A program made the position numbers and the translations under genes. Below are positions 33,927 through 41,390 of a DNA stretch of 41,676 nucleotides, piece after piece. Position 1 is the first letter of the stretch, and each line of letters opens with the position of its first letter. This DNA comes from an uncultured Lachnospiraceae bacterium. GTDB taxonomy: Bacteria > Bacillota > Clostridia > Lachnospirales > Lachnospiraceae. The notes under the pieces are model-generated. The model had not been told where the DNA came from, did not search any database, and saw only the letters and a list, made by a program, of their open reading frames with translations. The stretch is from contig CAJTRL010000030.1 in assembly GCA_910578715.1 (NCBI GenBank), positions 1 through 41,676 of the forward strand, given 5' to 3'.

Positions 33927-35282
33927 ATGATGAAAAGACATAAACTGACCACAACCAGAATTATTATGCTGGGCTTTCTGACGGGCGCCGTTATCGGCAT
34001 GTTCTGTCTGATGCTTCCTTTCAGCGTAAAGTCCGGCCAGTCGATAGATTTTTTCGATGCGCTGTTTGTTTCCATGTCCAGTATCTGTGTGACCGGACTT
34101 TCGACGGTCAACGTGGGACAGACGTTTTCGCCATTCGGACAGGTGGTGCTGCTGTTTCTGATACAGTTTGGCGGACTTGGCATCGTGACATTTACAACAA
34201 TTGTACTGTGCATTTTCCGCCGCAGAATCACGTTATCGGACAGAATGCTGATTCAGAGCTCCTATAACCTCGATACGCTGTCGGGGCTTGTTCGGCTGAC
34301 CATGAAAATTCTGAAAGTAACGCTTTGTCTGGAAGGGATTGGAGCGCTGGGGTATGCTTTGGTGTTTCTTCCGCAGTTCGGCGCCCGTGGAATCTGGTAC
34401 AGCATTTTTCATGCGGTATCGGCATTTTGCAATGCCGGAATTGATTTGCTTGGCGGAAACAGTTTCTGTAATTATGCGGATAATGTAATTATTAATATAA
34501 CAACCGTGTTTTTAATTATTGTGAGCGGGCTCGGATTCCCGGTATACTGGGAAATTTTCCGGACGGCTTCTGTCCGGCTCCGGTCAAAAGAGCACAAGAG
34601 CGGGCGCAAAATGAATCTTCATACCAGGCTCGTTCTTGTGACTACGGCTGCGCTGATTTTCATTGGCATGATGCTGACGCTGCTGTTTGAATATGACAAT
34701 CCCGATACGCTTGGCGGAATGAGTCTGTCGCAGAAGCTGCTGGCTTCGCTGTTCCAGTCTGTTACGCTGCGTACCGCCGGCTTTGCGACAATCTCACAGG
34801 AATGCTTTCGTCCGGCTTCCTGTATGGCGTATCTGATTCTGATGTTCATCGGCGGTTCACCGGCCGGTACGGCGGGCGGAATCAAGACGGTAACGGTCGT
34901 TGCGCTTCTTGCGTCCATGTTTGCCAACATCCGGGGAAAAAGGGATGTCGTGATTTTCCACCGGAAAATATCGGATGAAACCATCAGGCGATGCGTCGCA
35001 ATCGTTGTATTCAGCCTTTCCACACTATTTCTGCTGACGATGGCGCTTTTAGCCGTGGAACATAGTAATTTCCTTGATACGCTTTATGAAATGACGTCCG
35101 CCATAGCAACGGTAGGTTTGTCGCGGGGACTGACGGGAACCCTGGGACCTGTCGGAAAACTGATTGTTACGGCAACAATGTATCTTGGGCGTATCGGCCC
35201 GATTACATTTGCGCTCGCCTTCAATAGCAGAAAACCGCTTGATAACATTACTTATTCGGAAAGCAGGATTATTATCGGATAG
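33927..35282 (+). CDS. ktrB: Potassium-translocating subunit, KtrB/TrkH type
   Basis: The 451-residue membrane protein has four repeated M1-P-M2 units with the selectivity-filter glycines: CVTG (54-57), CNAG (168-171), RTAG (282-285) and ATVG (394-397). The GGSPAGTAGGIKT segment (309-321) is typical of TrkH/KtrB intramembrane loops. With the KtrA ring it forms a K+ (often Na+-dependent) uptake system in the cytoplasmic membrane. The ribosome site is weak, with start codons ATG-ATG in tandem. The gene is inserted in a branched-chain amino-acid cluster, an unusual neighbourhood; no c-di-AMP (ydaO) riboswitch is visible upstream. Confidence 0.9.
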   Translation: MMKRHKLTTTRIIMLGFLTGAVIGMFCLMLPFSVKSGQSIDFFDALFVSMSSICVTGLSTVNVGQTFSPFGQVVLLFLIQFGGLGIVTFTTIVLCIFRRRITLSDRMLIQSSYNLDTLSGLVRLTMKILKVTLCLEGIGALGYALVFLPQFGARGIWYSIFHAVSAFCNAGIDLLGGNSFCNYADNVIINITTVFLIIVSGLGFPVYWEIFRTASVRLRSKEHKSGRKMNLHTRLVLVTTAALIFIGMMLTLLFEYDNPDTLGGMSLSQKLLASLFQSVTLRTAGFATISQECFRPASCMAYLILMFIGGSPAGTAGGIKTVTVVALLASMFANIRGKRDVVIFHRKISDETIRRCVAIVVFSLSTLFLLTMALLAVEHSNFLDTLYEMTSAIATVGLSRGLTGTLGPVGKLIVTATMYLGRIGPITFALAFNSRKPLDNITYSESRIIIG

Positions 35283-35338
35283 TTTCAGCGCCGGCCGGCA
35301 CAGAAATTGCAGTCTGAAAGAAGGGTATGCCATTCATT

Positions 35339-36025
35339 ATGAAAAAGAAAATCACACAGAAAGAATATATTGTCATCGGACTCGGAAGATTCGGAAGCAG
35401 CGTTGCAAGACAGCTGGAAGCTAACGGATGCCGGGTACTCGCCATCGACCGACAGGAAAAACGGGTCAATCAGATTGCAGATTATGTAACGCTTGCCATG
35501 TGCGTAGATGTAGGAAACGAAGAGGCGCTGCGGGAACTGGGCGGCCGGAATTTTGACGGTGCGGTCATTTCCATCGGCCACAGCCTGGACGCTTCGGTAC
35601 TGGCGGCAATCTGGGCCAAAGAACAGGGCATTGGGCAGATTGTTGCCAAAGCCTATGATGAAATGCAGGGGAAGATTCTGACGAAACTGGGCGTTGATGA
35701 AATTGTCTATCCTGAAAAGGAAATCGGCGTGCACGTAGCCAATAATCTGGCCTTTAATAACCTGTTCGATGCCATTGAACTGACGGCGGAATATTCCATT
35801 GCCGATATCCAGACACTGCGCGGCTGGGTCGGCAAGGACTTAAAAGAACTGAACCTGAGAAAGAAGTACGGTGTGAACGTTATTGCCATCAAACGGGACG
35901 GCGCGCTGCTCATCAATCCGCCGGCGGAAGAGCCGACGCAGAAAGATGATGTTTTCGTGCTCCTGGGGAAAAATAATACTTTGAAAAAGATTGCGGGCGC
36001 ATACGACGCCGAGAAACCATCATAA
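35339..36025 (+). CDS. ktrA: Potassium uptake regulatory subunit, KtrA/TrkA type
   Basis: The protein of about 228 residues has an RCK_N domain with the Rossmann motif GLGRFGSS and an acidic residue at the end of the second strand (AIDRQEKR), as for NAD(H)/ATP binding. A TrkA_C domain follows (about 145-220). It forms the cytosolic gating ring for KtrB. The start at 35339 (MKKKITQKEYIVIGLGRFG) suits the family, but ATG 35327, which abuts AAGAAGGG, would add four residues. The stop codon TAA at 36023-36025 forms the outer edge of the large inverted repeat that follows. Confidence 0.9.
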   Translation: MKKKITQKEYIVIGLGRFGSSVARQLEANGCRVLAIDRQEKRVNQIADYVTLAMCVDVGNEEALRELGGRNFDGAVISIGHSLDASVLAAIWAKEQGIGQIVAKAYDEMQGKILTKLGVDEIVYPEKEIGVHVANNLAFNNLFDAIELTAEYSIADIQTLRGWVGKDLKELNLRKKYGVNVIAIKRDGALLINPPAEEPTQKDDVFVLLGKNNTLKKIAGAYDAEKPS

Positions 36026-36204
36026 CCGTTCCGCCTCCGCCCGGACAGTGCATTGTTCTCTGGCGGAGGCCCTGTAAAGGATGCCGGTACTTAGCGAAAA
36101 GGCGGCTTGCTGCATTTGAGCTTAGTACCGCTGCTTCCTTTAGCGGAGCGAAAGCGTGCCTCCAAAGAGAACAATGCACTGTCCGGGCGGAGGCGAAACG
36201 GTTA
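36023..36204. repeat. Long inverted-repeat (MITE-like) element of about 180 bp
   Basis: The left arm (36024-36070) and the right arm (36158-36203) are reverse complements. Seven bases pair (AACCGTT/AACGGTT), one pair is mismatched, 30 bases pair without interruption, then GGC/TT disagree and six more bases pair. The core adds TAAAGGA (36075-36081) with TCCTTTA (36136-36142) and CGGTAC (36085-36090) with GTACCG (36125-36130). The left arm also folds on itself through GCCTCCGCC/GGCGGAGGC. No reading frame of note is inside. It lies between ktrA and the promoter of the next gene. It has no clear T-tract. A miniature inverted-repeat element or structured RNA are both possible. Confidence 0.8.
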
Positions 36205-36233
36205 CAAACTACAAATTCAAATTGACGGGGGCG

Positions 36234-36262
36234 TTGACTTTTTAAAGTTTAGTTGCTACAAT
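36234..36262 (+). promoter_or_regulatory. Sigma-A promoter for the second small-subunit gene and ilvC
   Basis: TTGACT (36234-36239) and TACAAT (36257-36262) are separated by exactly 17 bases, each matching 5 of 6 consensus bases. The predicted leader to 36309 is about 40 bases, too short for a T-box or leader-peptide attenuator. Confidence 0.8.
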
Positions 36263-36308
36263 TATTGACAGTATTCAGCGTAAAAAACAGGAAAGGCGGG
36301 ATAAGATT

Positions 36309-36806
36309 ATGCACAGAAAAGTACTTCAGCTTCTGGTTGACAATACATCCGGCGTGTTAAGCCGTATTTCCGGGTTGTTTTCAAGACGCGGCTATAATAT
36401 CGAAAGCATTACGGCCGGCGTGACGGCAGACCCCAGGTATACCCGTATTACAATTGTAACTTCCGGGGATGACGAGATTCTCGACCAGATTGAAAAACAG
36501 GTTGCCAAGCTCGTCGATGTGAGAGATATCAAAGAATTAAAACCGGGAGAGAGCGTTTACCGCGAACTGGCTCTTATCAAAGTCAAAGTTTCGGCGGAAA
36601 GAAGGCAGGGAGTGATATCGGTAGTCGATATTTTCCGTGCCAAAATCGTCGATGTTTCCAAAGACAGCCTGATTATCGAGCTGACTGGAAATCAGGATAA
36701 AATTGAGGCATTTATTGATTTACTGGACGGCTACGAAATTCTGGAGCTTGCCAGAACGGGCATCGCCGGACTCGGCAGAGGCATCGAAAACGTTACTTAT
36801 TTATGA
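36309..36806 (+). CDS. ilvN: Acetolactate synthase small (regulatory) subunit, copy 2
   Basis: This 165-residue protein is the classical IlvN/IlvH form: an N-terminal ACT domain (LLVDNTSGVLSRISGLFSRRGYNIES) with the valine-binding loop, a LIKVKV linker and the C-terminal domain ending in LARTGIAGLGRG. It binds branched-chain amino acids and controls the AHAS catalytic subunit. GGCGGGA precedes the start. It has its own promoter and is followed by ilvC. It is a second small subunit within 3 kb of copy 1, which it resembles only moderately, so the two may serve different large subunits. Confidence 0.93.
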   Translation: MHRKVLQLLVDNTSGVLSRISGLFSRRGYNIESITAGVTADPRYTRITIVTSGDDEILDQIEKQVAKLVDVRDIKELKPGESVYRELALIKVKVSAERRQGVISVVDIFRAKIVDVSKDSLIIELTGNQDKIEAFIDLLDGYEILELARTGIAGLGRGIENVTYL

Positions 36807-36877
36807 TATTGTTAGCTGGAGGGGAAAGCCCTTTTTAGTTATAGAGAACGATAAAACAAAAATGGAGGATGAAAAAA

Positions 36878-37894
36878 ATGGCAAATATTTTTTATCAGGA
36901 AGATTGTAATTTGTCTTTACTGGAAGGGAAAACAATTGCGGTAATCGGTTACGGAAGTCAGGGACATGCGCATGCTCTGAATGCAAAGGAATCCGGCTGC
37001 CATGTGATTATCGGTCTGTATGAAGGCTCTAAATCCTGGGCAAAGGCAGAAGCACAGGGATTTGAAGTATATACTGCTGCGGAAGCGGCTAAAAAGGCAG
37101 ATATCATTATGATTCTGATTAACGATGAATTACAGGCCGCCATGTATAAAAAAGACATCGAACCCAACCTGGAAGAAGGCAATATGCTGATGTTCGCACA
37201 CGGATTTAACATTCATTTCGGCTGTATCGTTCCGCCTAAGAACGTAGACGTTACGATGATTGCGCCGAAAGGCCCCGGCCATACGGTAAGAAGTGAATAT
37301 CAGGCTGGCAAAGGCGTTCCCTGTCTGGTAGCCGTTCATCAGGATGCAACAGGCAAAGCACAGGATATCGCGCTGGCATACGCGCTGGCAATCGGCGGAG
37401 CAAGAGCGGGCGTACTGGAAACAACGTTCAGAACGGAAACAGAGACAGACCTTTTCGGTGAGCAGGCTGTTTTGTGCGGCGGCGTCTGCGCGTTGATGCA
37501 GGCGGGCTTTGAAACACTGGTAGAAGCAGGTTATGACCCGAGAAACGCATATTTTGAATGTATTCATGAAATGAAACTGATTGTAGATTTGATTTATCAG
37601 TCAGGCTTCGCGGGCATGAGATATTCCATATCCAATACGGCGGAATACGGCGACTATATTACAGGACCCAAGATTATTACAGAAGATACGAAAAAGGCGA
37701 TGAAGAAGATTCTTTCCGACATTCAGGACGGTACTTTTGCGAAAGATTTCCTTCTGGATATGTCTTCCGCGGGTTCCCAGGTACACTTTAAAGCCATGAG
37801 AAAACGCGCTTCCGAACATCCTTCGGAGATTGTCGGAGAAGAAATCAGAAAACTTTACAGCTGGAACGGAGAGGACAAGCTGATTAATAACTAA
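36878..37894 (+). CDS. ilvC: Ketol-acid reductoisomerase, class I
   Basis: The 338-residue enzyme isomerises and reduces acetolactate to dihydroxyisovalerate in valine/leucine synthesis. The Rossmann motif GYGSQG is at 24-29. The Mg-binding TDLFGEQAVLCGG follows, and the C-terminal domain is of the single-knot class I form. The cofactor-specificity loop reads GLYEGSKSW (46-54), where NADPH-type enzymes usually have Arg in place of Tyr48, with an added Glu49. The start at 36878 is preferred because GGAGG lies 10 bases upstream; an in-frame ATG at 36869 abuts the ribosome site. A terminator follows the stop codon. Confidence 0.95.
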   Translation: MANIFYQEDCNLSLLEGKTIAVIGYGSQGHAHALNAKESGCHVIIGLYEGSKSWAKAEAQGFEVYTAAEAAKKADIIMILINDELQAAMYKKDIEPNLEEGNMLMFAHGFNIHFGCIVPPKNVDVTMIAPKGPGHTVRSEYQAGKGVPCLVAVHQDATGKAQDIALAYALAIGGARAGVLETTFRTETETDLFGEQAVLCGGVCALMQAGFETLVEAGYDPRNAYFECIHEMKLIVDLIYQSGFAGMRYSISNTAEYGDYITGPKIITEDTKKAMKKILSDIQDGTFAKDFLLDMSSAGSQVHFKAMRKRASEHPSEIVGEEIRKLYSWNGEDKLINN

Positions 37895-37933
37895 TTGTAT
37901 AAGAATGACCGTTTTAGGTGGAAGCAATAATGG

Positions 37934-37960
37934 CAGGGCGGAATTATCCGCCCTGTTTTT
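37934..37960 (+). terminator. Rho-independent terminator after ilvC
   Basis: A 9-bp GC-rich stem CAGGGCGGA/TCCGCCCTG (37934-37942 with 37947-37955) with an ATTA loop is followed by TTTTT. Confidence 0.93.
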
Positions 37961-37967
37961 ATGCACA

Positions 37968-38046
37968 CGCCCGTGCAGAGGAATATGCCGCGAATGCGGC
38001 GCACGGGCGGCGCGGCGAGTCGGGGAAGAAGAATCTTCCCTACTCG
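37968..38046. repeat. Two tandem hairpins between ilvC and the LysR gene
   Basis: CGCCCGTGC (37968-37976) pairs with GCACGGGCG (38001-38009), with an inner GCCGC/GCGGC pair (37987-37991 with 37996-38000). Just after it, CGAGT-GGGAAGA (38016-38020, 38023-38029) pairs with TCTTCCC-ACTCG (38034-38040, 38042-38046). Neither ends in a T-tract. Both lie beyond the ilvC terminator and 3' of the convergent LysR gene, so they may be a degraded intergenic palindromic element. Confidence 0.55.
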
Positions 38047-38087
38047 ATTGCATCCGTCCGCATAAGCAGTCTGTCAGGCCTGTGTTA

Positions 38088-39011
38088 TCAGATAAAACCG
38101 GGTGAAAGCATGGCGCAGAATTTTCGGACCGCAATCGGATAGTCGGCCTGAATTTTCCTGGCAAACCCGATATTTCTTCCGGGTATCGGTACGGCCAGCG
38201 GCAGTTTTATCAGTGCATTTTCTTCTATTTCTTTTTCTACAAAATTTCCGATAACACAGGCGATTCCCATGTCGATGCGGGCAAACTCGATTAGCAAATC
38301 CATTGTTGATATTTCAATCGCCTGGGTAATTTCAATTTTTTCACCGAACAGATAAGAATTGATATACCTTCTGGAAATATTTTCCTCATTTAACAAAAGA
38401 AAAGTGCCGTTGCTCCAAAGTAGGGAATTGTTGTTTTCATATAACTGCGTTATGGTGACGCCGAGCCTTGTGGAAAGATTTTGCAGATAGCGCCTGGTCG
38501 TTACAAATTCATCCTGTATTTCCATGACAGGCTGGAAATGCAGATTCTTTTTATCCGGGACATCTCCAATCAGACCGATATCGATGGAACCGTTTTGCAA
38601 ATTGCTGACCGTTTCCATCGTTGGCTGACAGGCGATGGAAACGCGGATATGCGGATTCTCCCGGATAAACCGCTGTAGATAAGGCAGAAGCACATATTTG
38701 CACAGCGTCGTGCTGACGCCAATCGTTATCTGCCCGATGCCCAGTTCATTGATTTTCCGAAGCTGTTCCTCTCCATAGGCAATGGAATCAAAGGCCTTCT
38801 GTATCTGCTCCTGCAGCAGAGCACCTTCCTCCGTCAGCGATACGCCGCGGGAACTGCGGTAAAAGAGCGTCGTGTTTAACAGCTCTTCCAGACGGGAAAT
38901 GGATTTGCTGACAGCGGGCTGGCTGATATAAAGTTCTTTTGCGGCCTGGGAAATATTGCCGGACCGCGCAACGGCCTGAAAAATGTGATAAAGATTCAGA
39001 GTCCCTTCCAT
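38088..39011 (-). CDS. LysR-family transcriptional regulator
   Basis: The 307-residue regulator has an N-terminal winged helix-turn-helix (about 1-60: NISQAAKELYISQPAVSKSI, then LEELLNTTLFYRSSRG) and a periplasmic-binding-protein-like effector domain (about 90-300). It is divergent to leuC across 286 bases, the usual LysR arrangement, so control of leuCD and perhaps of its own gene is likely. The effector may be an intermediate of leucine synthesis, by analogy with LeuO or IlvY; this is an inference. AGAAAGGA precedes the start at 7 bases. Confidence 0.9.
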   Translation of the reverse strand: MEGTLNLYHIFQAVARSGNISQAAKELYISQPAVSKSISRLEELLNTTLFYRSSRGVSLTEEGALLQEQIQKAFDSIAYGEEQLRKINELGIGQITIGVSTTLCKYVLLPYLQRFIRENPHIRVSIACQPTMETVSNLQNGSIDIGLIGDVPDKKNLHFQPVMEIQDEFVTTRRYLQNLSTRLGVTITQLYENNNSLLWSNGTFLLLNEENISRRYINSYLFGEKIEITQAIEISTMDLLIEFARIDMGIACVIGNFVEKEIEENALIKLPLAVPIPGRNIGFARKIQADYPIAVRKFCAMLSPGFI

Positions 39012-39297
39012 AAAAAAATCCTTTCTGTTATGTGGATATTTTGATTTTTCAATATCTTTTATCCTTTTTCGTTCAAAATCATACTTTTCCGGAATCCATA
39101 TTGTATTTTAATATAATAATATAACCGTAAAGAATAGTAAATATAATTATTATATATTTTTAGAATGGGAATGAGTATGTTACAATAACACTAATACATC
39201 GTATCATGACGTATCGGCATTGTCCGGAAACGTAAAAGGCAGCTTCATGGTACACAACAATGATTATCGGAAACGAACGAAAAAGGAGGTTATCAAA
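39012..39297. promoter_or_regulatory. Divergent control region between the LysR gene and leuC
   Basis: This 286-base region is very A/T-rich. It holds an extended -10 TGtTACAAT (39178-39186) facing leuC, with no strong -35. Near the LysR start is an imperfect dyad GATATTTTGA...TCAATATC (about 39033-39054). An ATAATTATTATAT tract lies at about 39142-39154. A LysR binding site (T-N11-A dyad) is expected here, but I cannot fix it from sequence alone. A long leader (about 105 bases) to leuC follows, without T-box features that I could see. Confidence 0.5.
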
Positions 39298-40563
39298 ATG
39301 GGAATGACAATGACCCAGAAAATCCTGGCGGCCCATGCCGGACTGGAAAAGGTTGAAGCGGGACAGTTAATCGAAGCCAGTCTGGATTTGGTGCTCGGCA
39401 ACGATATCACAAGTCCGGTTGCCATCAAAGAAATGGAAAAAATGAAAGTGGACGGTGTTTTTGACAAAGATAAAATCGCGCTGGTTCCCGACCATTTTGT
39501 CCCGAACAAAGATATCAAATCGGCGGAACACTGTAAATGCGTCAGGGAATTTGCATACCGCAATGAAATTACCAATTATTTTGAAGTGGGAGAAATGGGC
39601 ATTGAACATGCGCTGCTTCCAGAAAAAGGCCTGACAGTTGCGGGAGACGTGATTATCGGCGCCGATTCCCATACCTGTACCTATGGCGCGCTCGGCGCCT
39701 TTTCCACAGGCGTCGGAAGCACCGATATGGCGGCCGGAATGGCCACCGGAAAGGCATGGTTTAAAGTGCCTTCGGCAATCCGCTTCAATCTCATCGGAAA
39801 ACCTGATAAATGGGTGAGCGGCAAAGACGTTATTCTGCATATCATCGGTATGATTGGCGTGGACGGCGCGTTATACAAATCCATGGAATTTGCCGGAGAA
39901 GGCATTCGGAACCTGACAATGGACGACCGCTTTACTATCGCTAATATGGCCATCGAAGCGGGCGGCAAAAACGGTATTTTCCCGGTGGATGAACTTGCCG
40001 AAGCCTATATGAAAGAACATTCCACGAAGCCCTTTAAAGTGTACGAAGCGGATGAGGACGCCGTTTATGACGAAGAATACACGATTGATTTAAGCAAACT
40101 TCGTCCGACGGTTGCATTCCCCCATCTTCCGGAAAATACAAAAACCATCGACGAAATCAAAGAGGACATTCCTGTTGACCAGGTCGTAATCGGTTCCTGT
40201 ACCAACGGCCGCCTGGATGATTTGCGCACGGCGGCGGAAGTGTTAAAAGGCAGACATGTGGCAAAAGGCATGAGATGTATCGTCATTCCAGCGACCCAGA
40301 CAATCTACATGCAGGCGATGGAAGAAGGACTGTTAAAAGTTTTTATAGAAGCGGGTGCCATCGTCAGCACACCGACCTGCGGCCCATGTCTCGGCGGTTA
40401 TATGGGCATTCTCGCGGCCGGAGAACGCTGTGTATCGACGACGAACCGTAACTTTGTGGGAAGAATGGGACATGTGGACTCCGAAATTTACCTGGCAAGC
40501 CCGGCCGTAGCGGCCGCCAGCGCTGTAACCGGTAAAATTTCCTGGCCCGGCCAGCTTTCCTGA
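39298..40563 (+). CDS. leuC: 3-isopropylmalate dehydratase, large subunit
   Basis: The 421-residue aconitase-family subunit, with LeuD, isomerises 2- to 3-isopropylmalate in leucine synthesis. [4Fe-4S] ligands are C301 (GSCTNGR) and C361 and C364 (PTCGPCLGG). The GADSHTCTYGALG motif is at 121-133. The length is that of the short two-subunit bacterial/archaeal type rather than the longer E. coli type (about 466). The start at 39298 is preferred over upstream in-frame codons because AAAAGGAGGT lies 7 bases before it. leuD follows after 111 bases. Confidence 0.95.
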   Translation: MGMTMTQKILAAHAGLEKVEAGQLIEASLDLVLGNDITSPVAIKEMEKMKVDGVFDKDKIALVPDHFVPNKDIKSAEHCKCVREFAYRNEITNYFEVGEMGIEHALLPEKGLTVAGDVIIGADSHTCTYGALGAFSTGVGSTDMAAGMATGKAWFKVPSAIRFNLIGKPDKWVSGKDVILHIIGMIGVDGALYKSMEFAGEGIRNLTMDDRFTIANMAIEAGGKNGIFPVDELAEAYMKEHSTKPFKVYEADEDAVYDEEYTIDLSKLRPTVAFPHLPENTKTIDEIKEDIPVDQVVIGSCTNGRLDDLRTAAEVLKGRHVAKGMRCIVIPATQTIYMQAMEEGLLKVFIEAGAIVSTPTCGPCLGGYMGILAAGERCVSTTNRNFVGRMGHVDSEIYLASPAVAAASAVTGKISWPGQLS

Positions 40564-40587
40564 CGGCGGCAGGAAATAATGATGGTA

Positions 40588-40639
40588 TAGTCACAATAAA
40601 TGACATAGTCATAATGAAGATGTAATCATAATGACAAAG
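40588..40639. repeat. Three imperfect 17-18-base direct repeats between leuC and leuD
   Basis: Units TAGTCACAATAAATGACA (40588-40605), TAGTCATAATGAAGATG (40606-40622) and TAATCATAATGACAAAG (40623-40639) share a TAxTCAxAAT core. They lie in the 111-base gap between two genes that are normally tightly coupled. Confidence 0.5.
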
Positions 40640-40674
40640 AAAAGTGCAGACCGAGAAAGGAGCATGATTATAAA

Positions 40675-41163
40675 ATGAAAGCAGCAAAAGGAACTGTTTT
40701 TAAATATGGCGATAATGTGGACACGGATGTTATCATTCCGGCCCGTTATTTAAATTCTTCCGACCCGTCGGAGCTGGCGGCGCATTGTATGGAAGACATC
40801 GACAAGGAATTTATCGGCAAGGTACAGAAAGGTGACATTATGGTGGCAACCAAGAATTTCGGATGCGGTTCTTCCAGAGAACACGCACCCATCGCCATCA
40901 AGGCGGCCGGAATCAGCTGTGTTATCGCTGAAACCTTTGCACGAATCTTTTACCGGAATGCAATCAATATCGGACTTCCGATTATCGAATGCCCGGAGGC
41001 GGCAAAAGACATTGATGCGGGTGACGTTGTGGAAGTGAATTTTGACACAGGCGTTATTACTGATATCACAAAAGGAACTTCTTACAAAGGCCAGGCTTTC
41101 CCGGAATTTATGCAGAGAATCATTGCGGCGGAGGGGCTTGTAAATTATATTAACCAGAAATAA
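40675..41163 (+). CDS. leuD: 3-isopropylmalate dehydratase, small subunit
   Basis: The 162-residue swivelling-domain subunit pairs with LeuC. Visible signatures are YGDNVDTDVIIPARYL (11-26) and GCGSSREHAP (63-72), which contacts the substrate. Its length equals the short LeuD type that accompanies the 420-residue LeuC. GAAAGGAG lies 12 bases before the ATG; an out-of-frame ATG-ATT-ATA-AAA-TGA mini-frame sits between them and its stop overlaps the start codon. leuB and leuA are not in the window. Confidence 0.95.
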   Translation: MKAAKGTVFKYGDNVDTDVIIPARYLNSSDPSELAAHCMEDIDKEFIGKVQKGDIMVATKNFGCGSSREHAPIAIKAAGISCVIAETFARIFYRNAINIGLPIIECPEAAKDIDAGDVVEVNFDTGVITDITKGTSYKGQAFPEFMQRIIAAEGLVNYINQK

Positions 41164-41187
41164 AAAAATATCTTTATCAAATGATGA

Positions 41188-41235
41188 GCGTAAGTCAGTC
41201 TGCCCGGCGCGGAGTGGCTTACGCCCATTGTTTTC
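41188..41235 (+). terminator. Possible terminator after leuD
   Basis: GCGTAAG (41188-41194) pairs with CTTACGC (41218-41224) across a 23-base GC-rich loop. The run TTGTTTTCTGTTT follows. The long loop and broken T-tract make it a weak candidate. Confidence 0.4.
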
Positions 41236-41332
41236 TGTTTCATAGGAAAATTTTTGCCTCATCGCTATTTTATGGTTTTTCGGCATTGCTTCATATAACA
41301 AAAAAAAGAATAATTTTTTTTAATATTTTGTA

Positions 41333-41361
41333 GTGACAAATCGAAGTATGCGTGGCATAAT
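41333..41361 (+). promoter_or_regulatory. Promoter for the coiled-coil gene at the window end
   Basis: GTGACA (41333-41338) and CATAAT (41356-41361) have a 17-base spacer, each matching 5 of 6 consensus bases. The start codon is 30 bases after the -10, behind a strong AAAGGAGGT. Confidence 0.65.
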
Positions 41362-41390
41362 ATTTTATACAAAGAAAGGAGGTATACCAT

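Noticed and set aside
37968..38046. Terminator for the minus-strand LysR gene
   Set aside because: Neither hairpin is followed by a T-tract on the minus strand.
39012..39297. T-box or leader-peptide attenuator before leuC
   Set aside because: No T-box core motif, no run of Leu/Ile/Val codons in a short frame and no terminator hairpin are visible.
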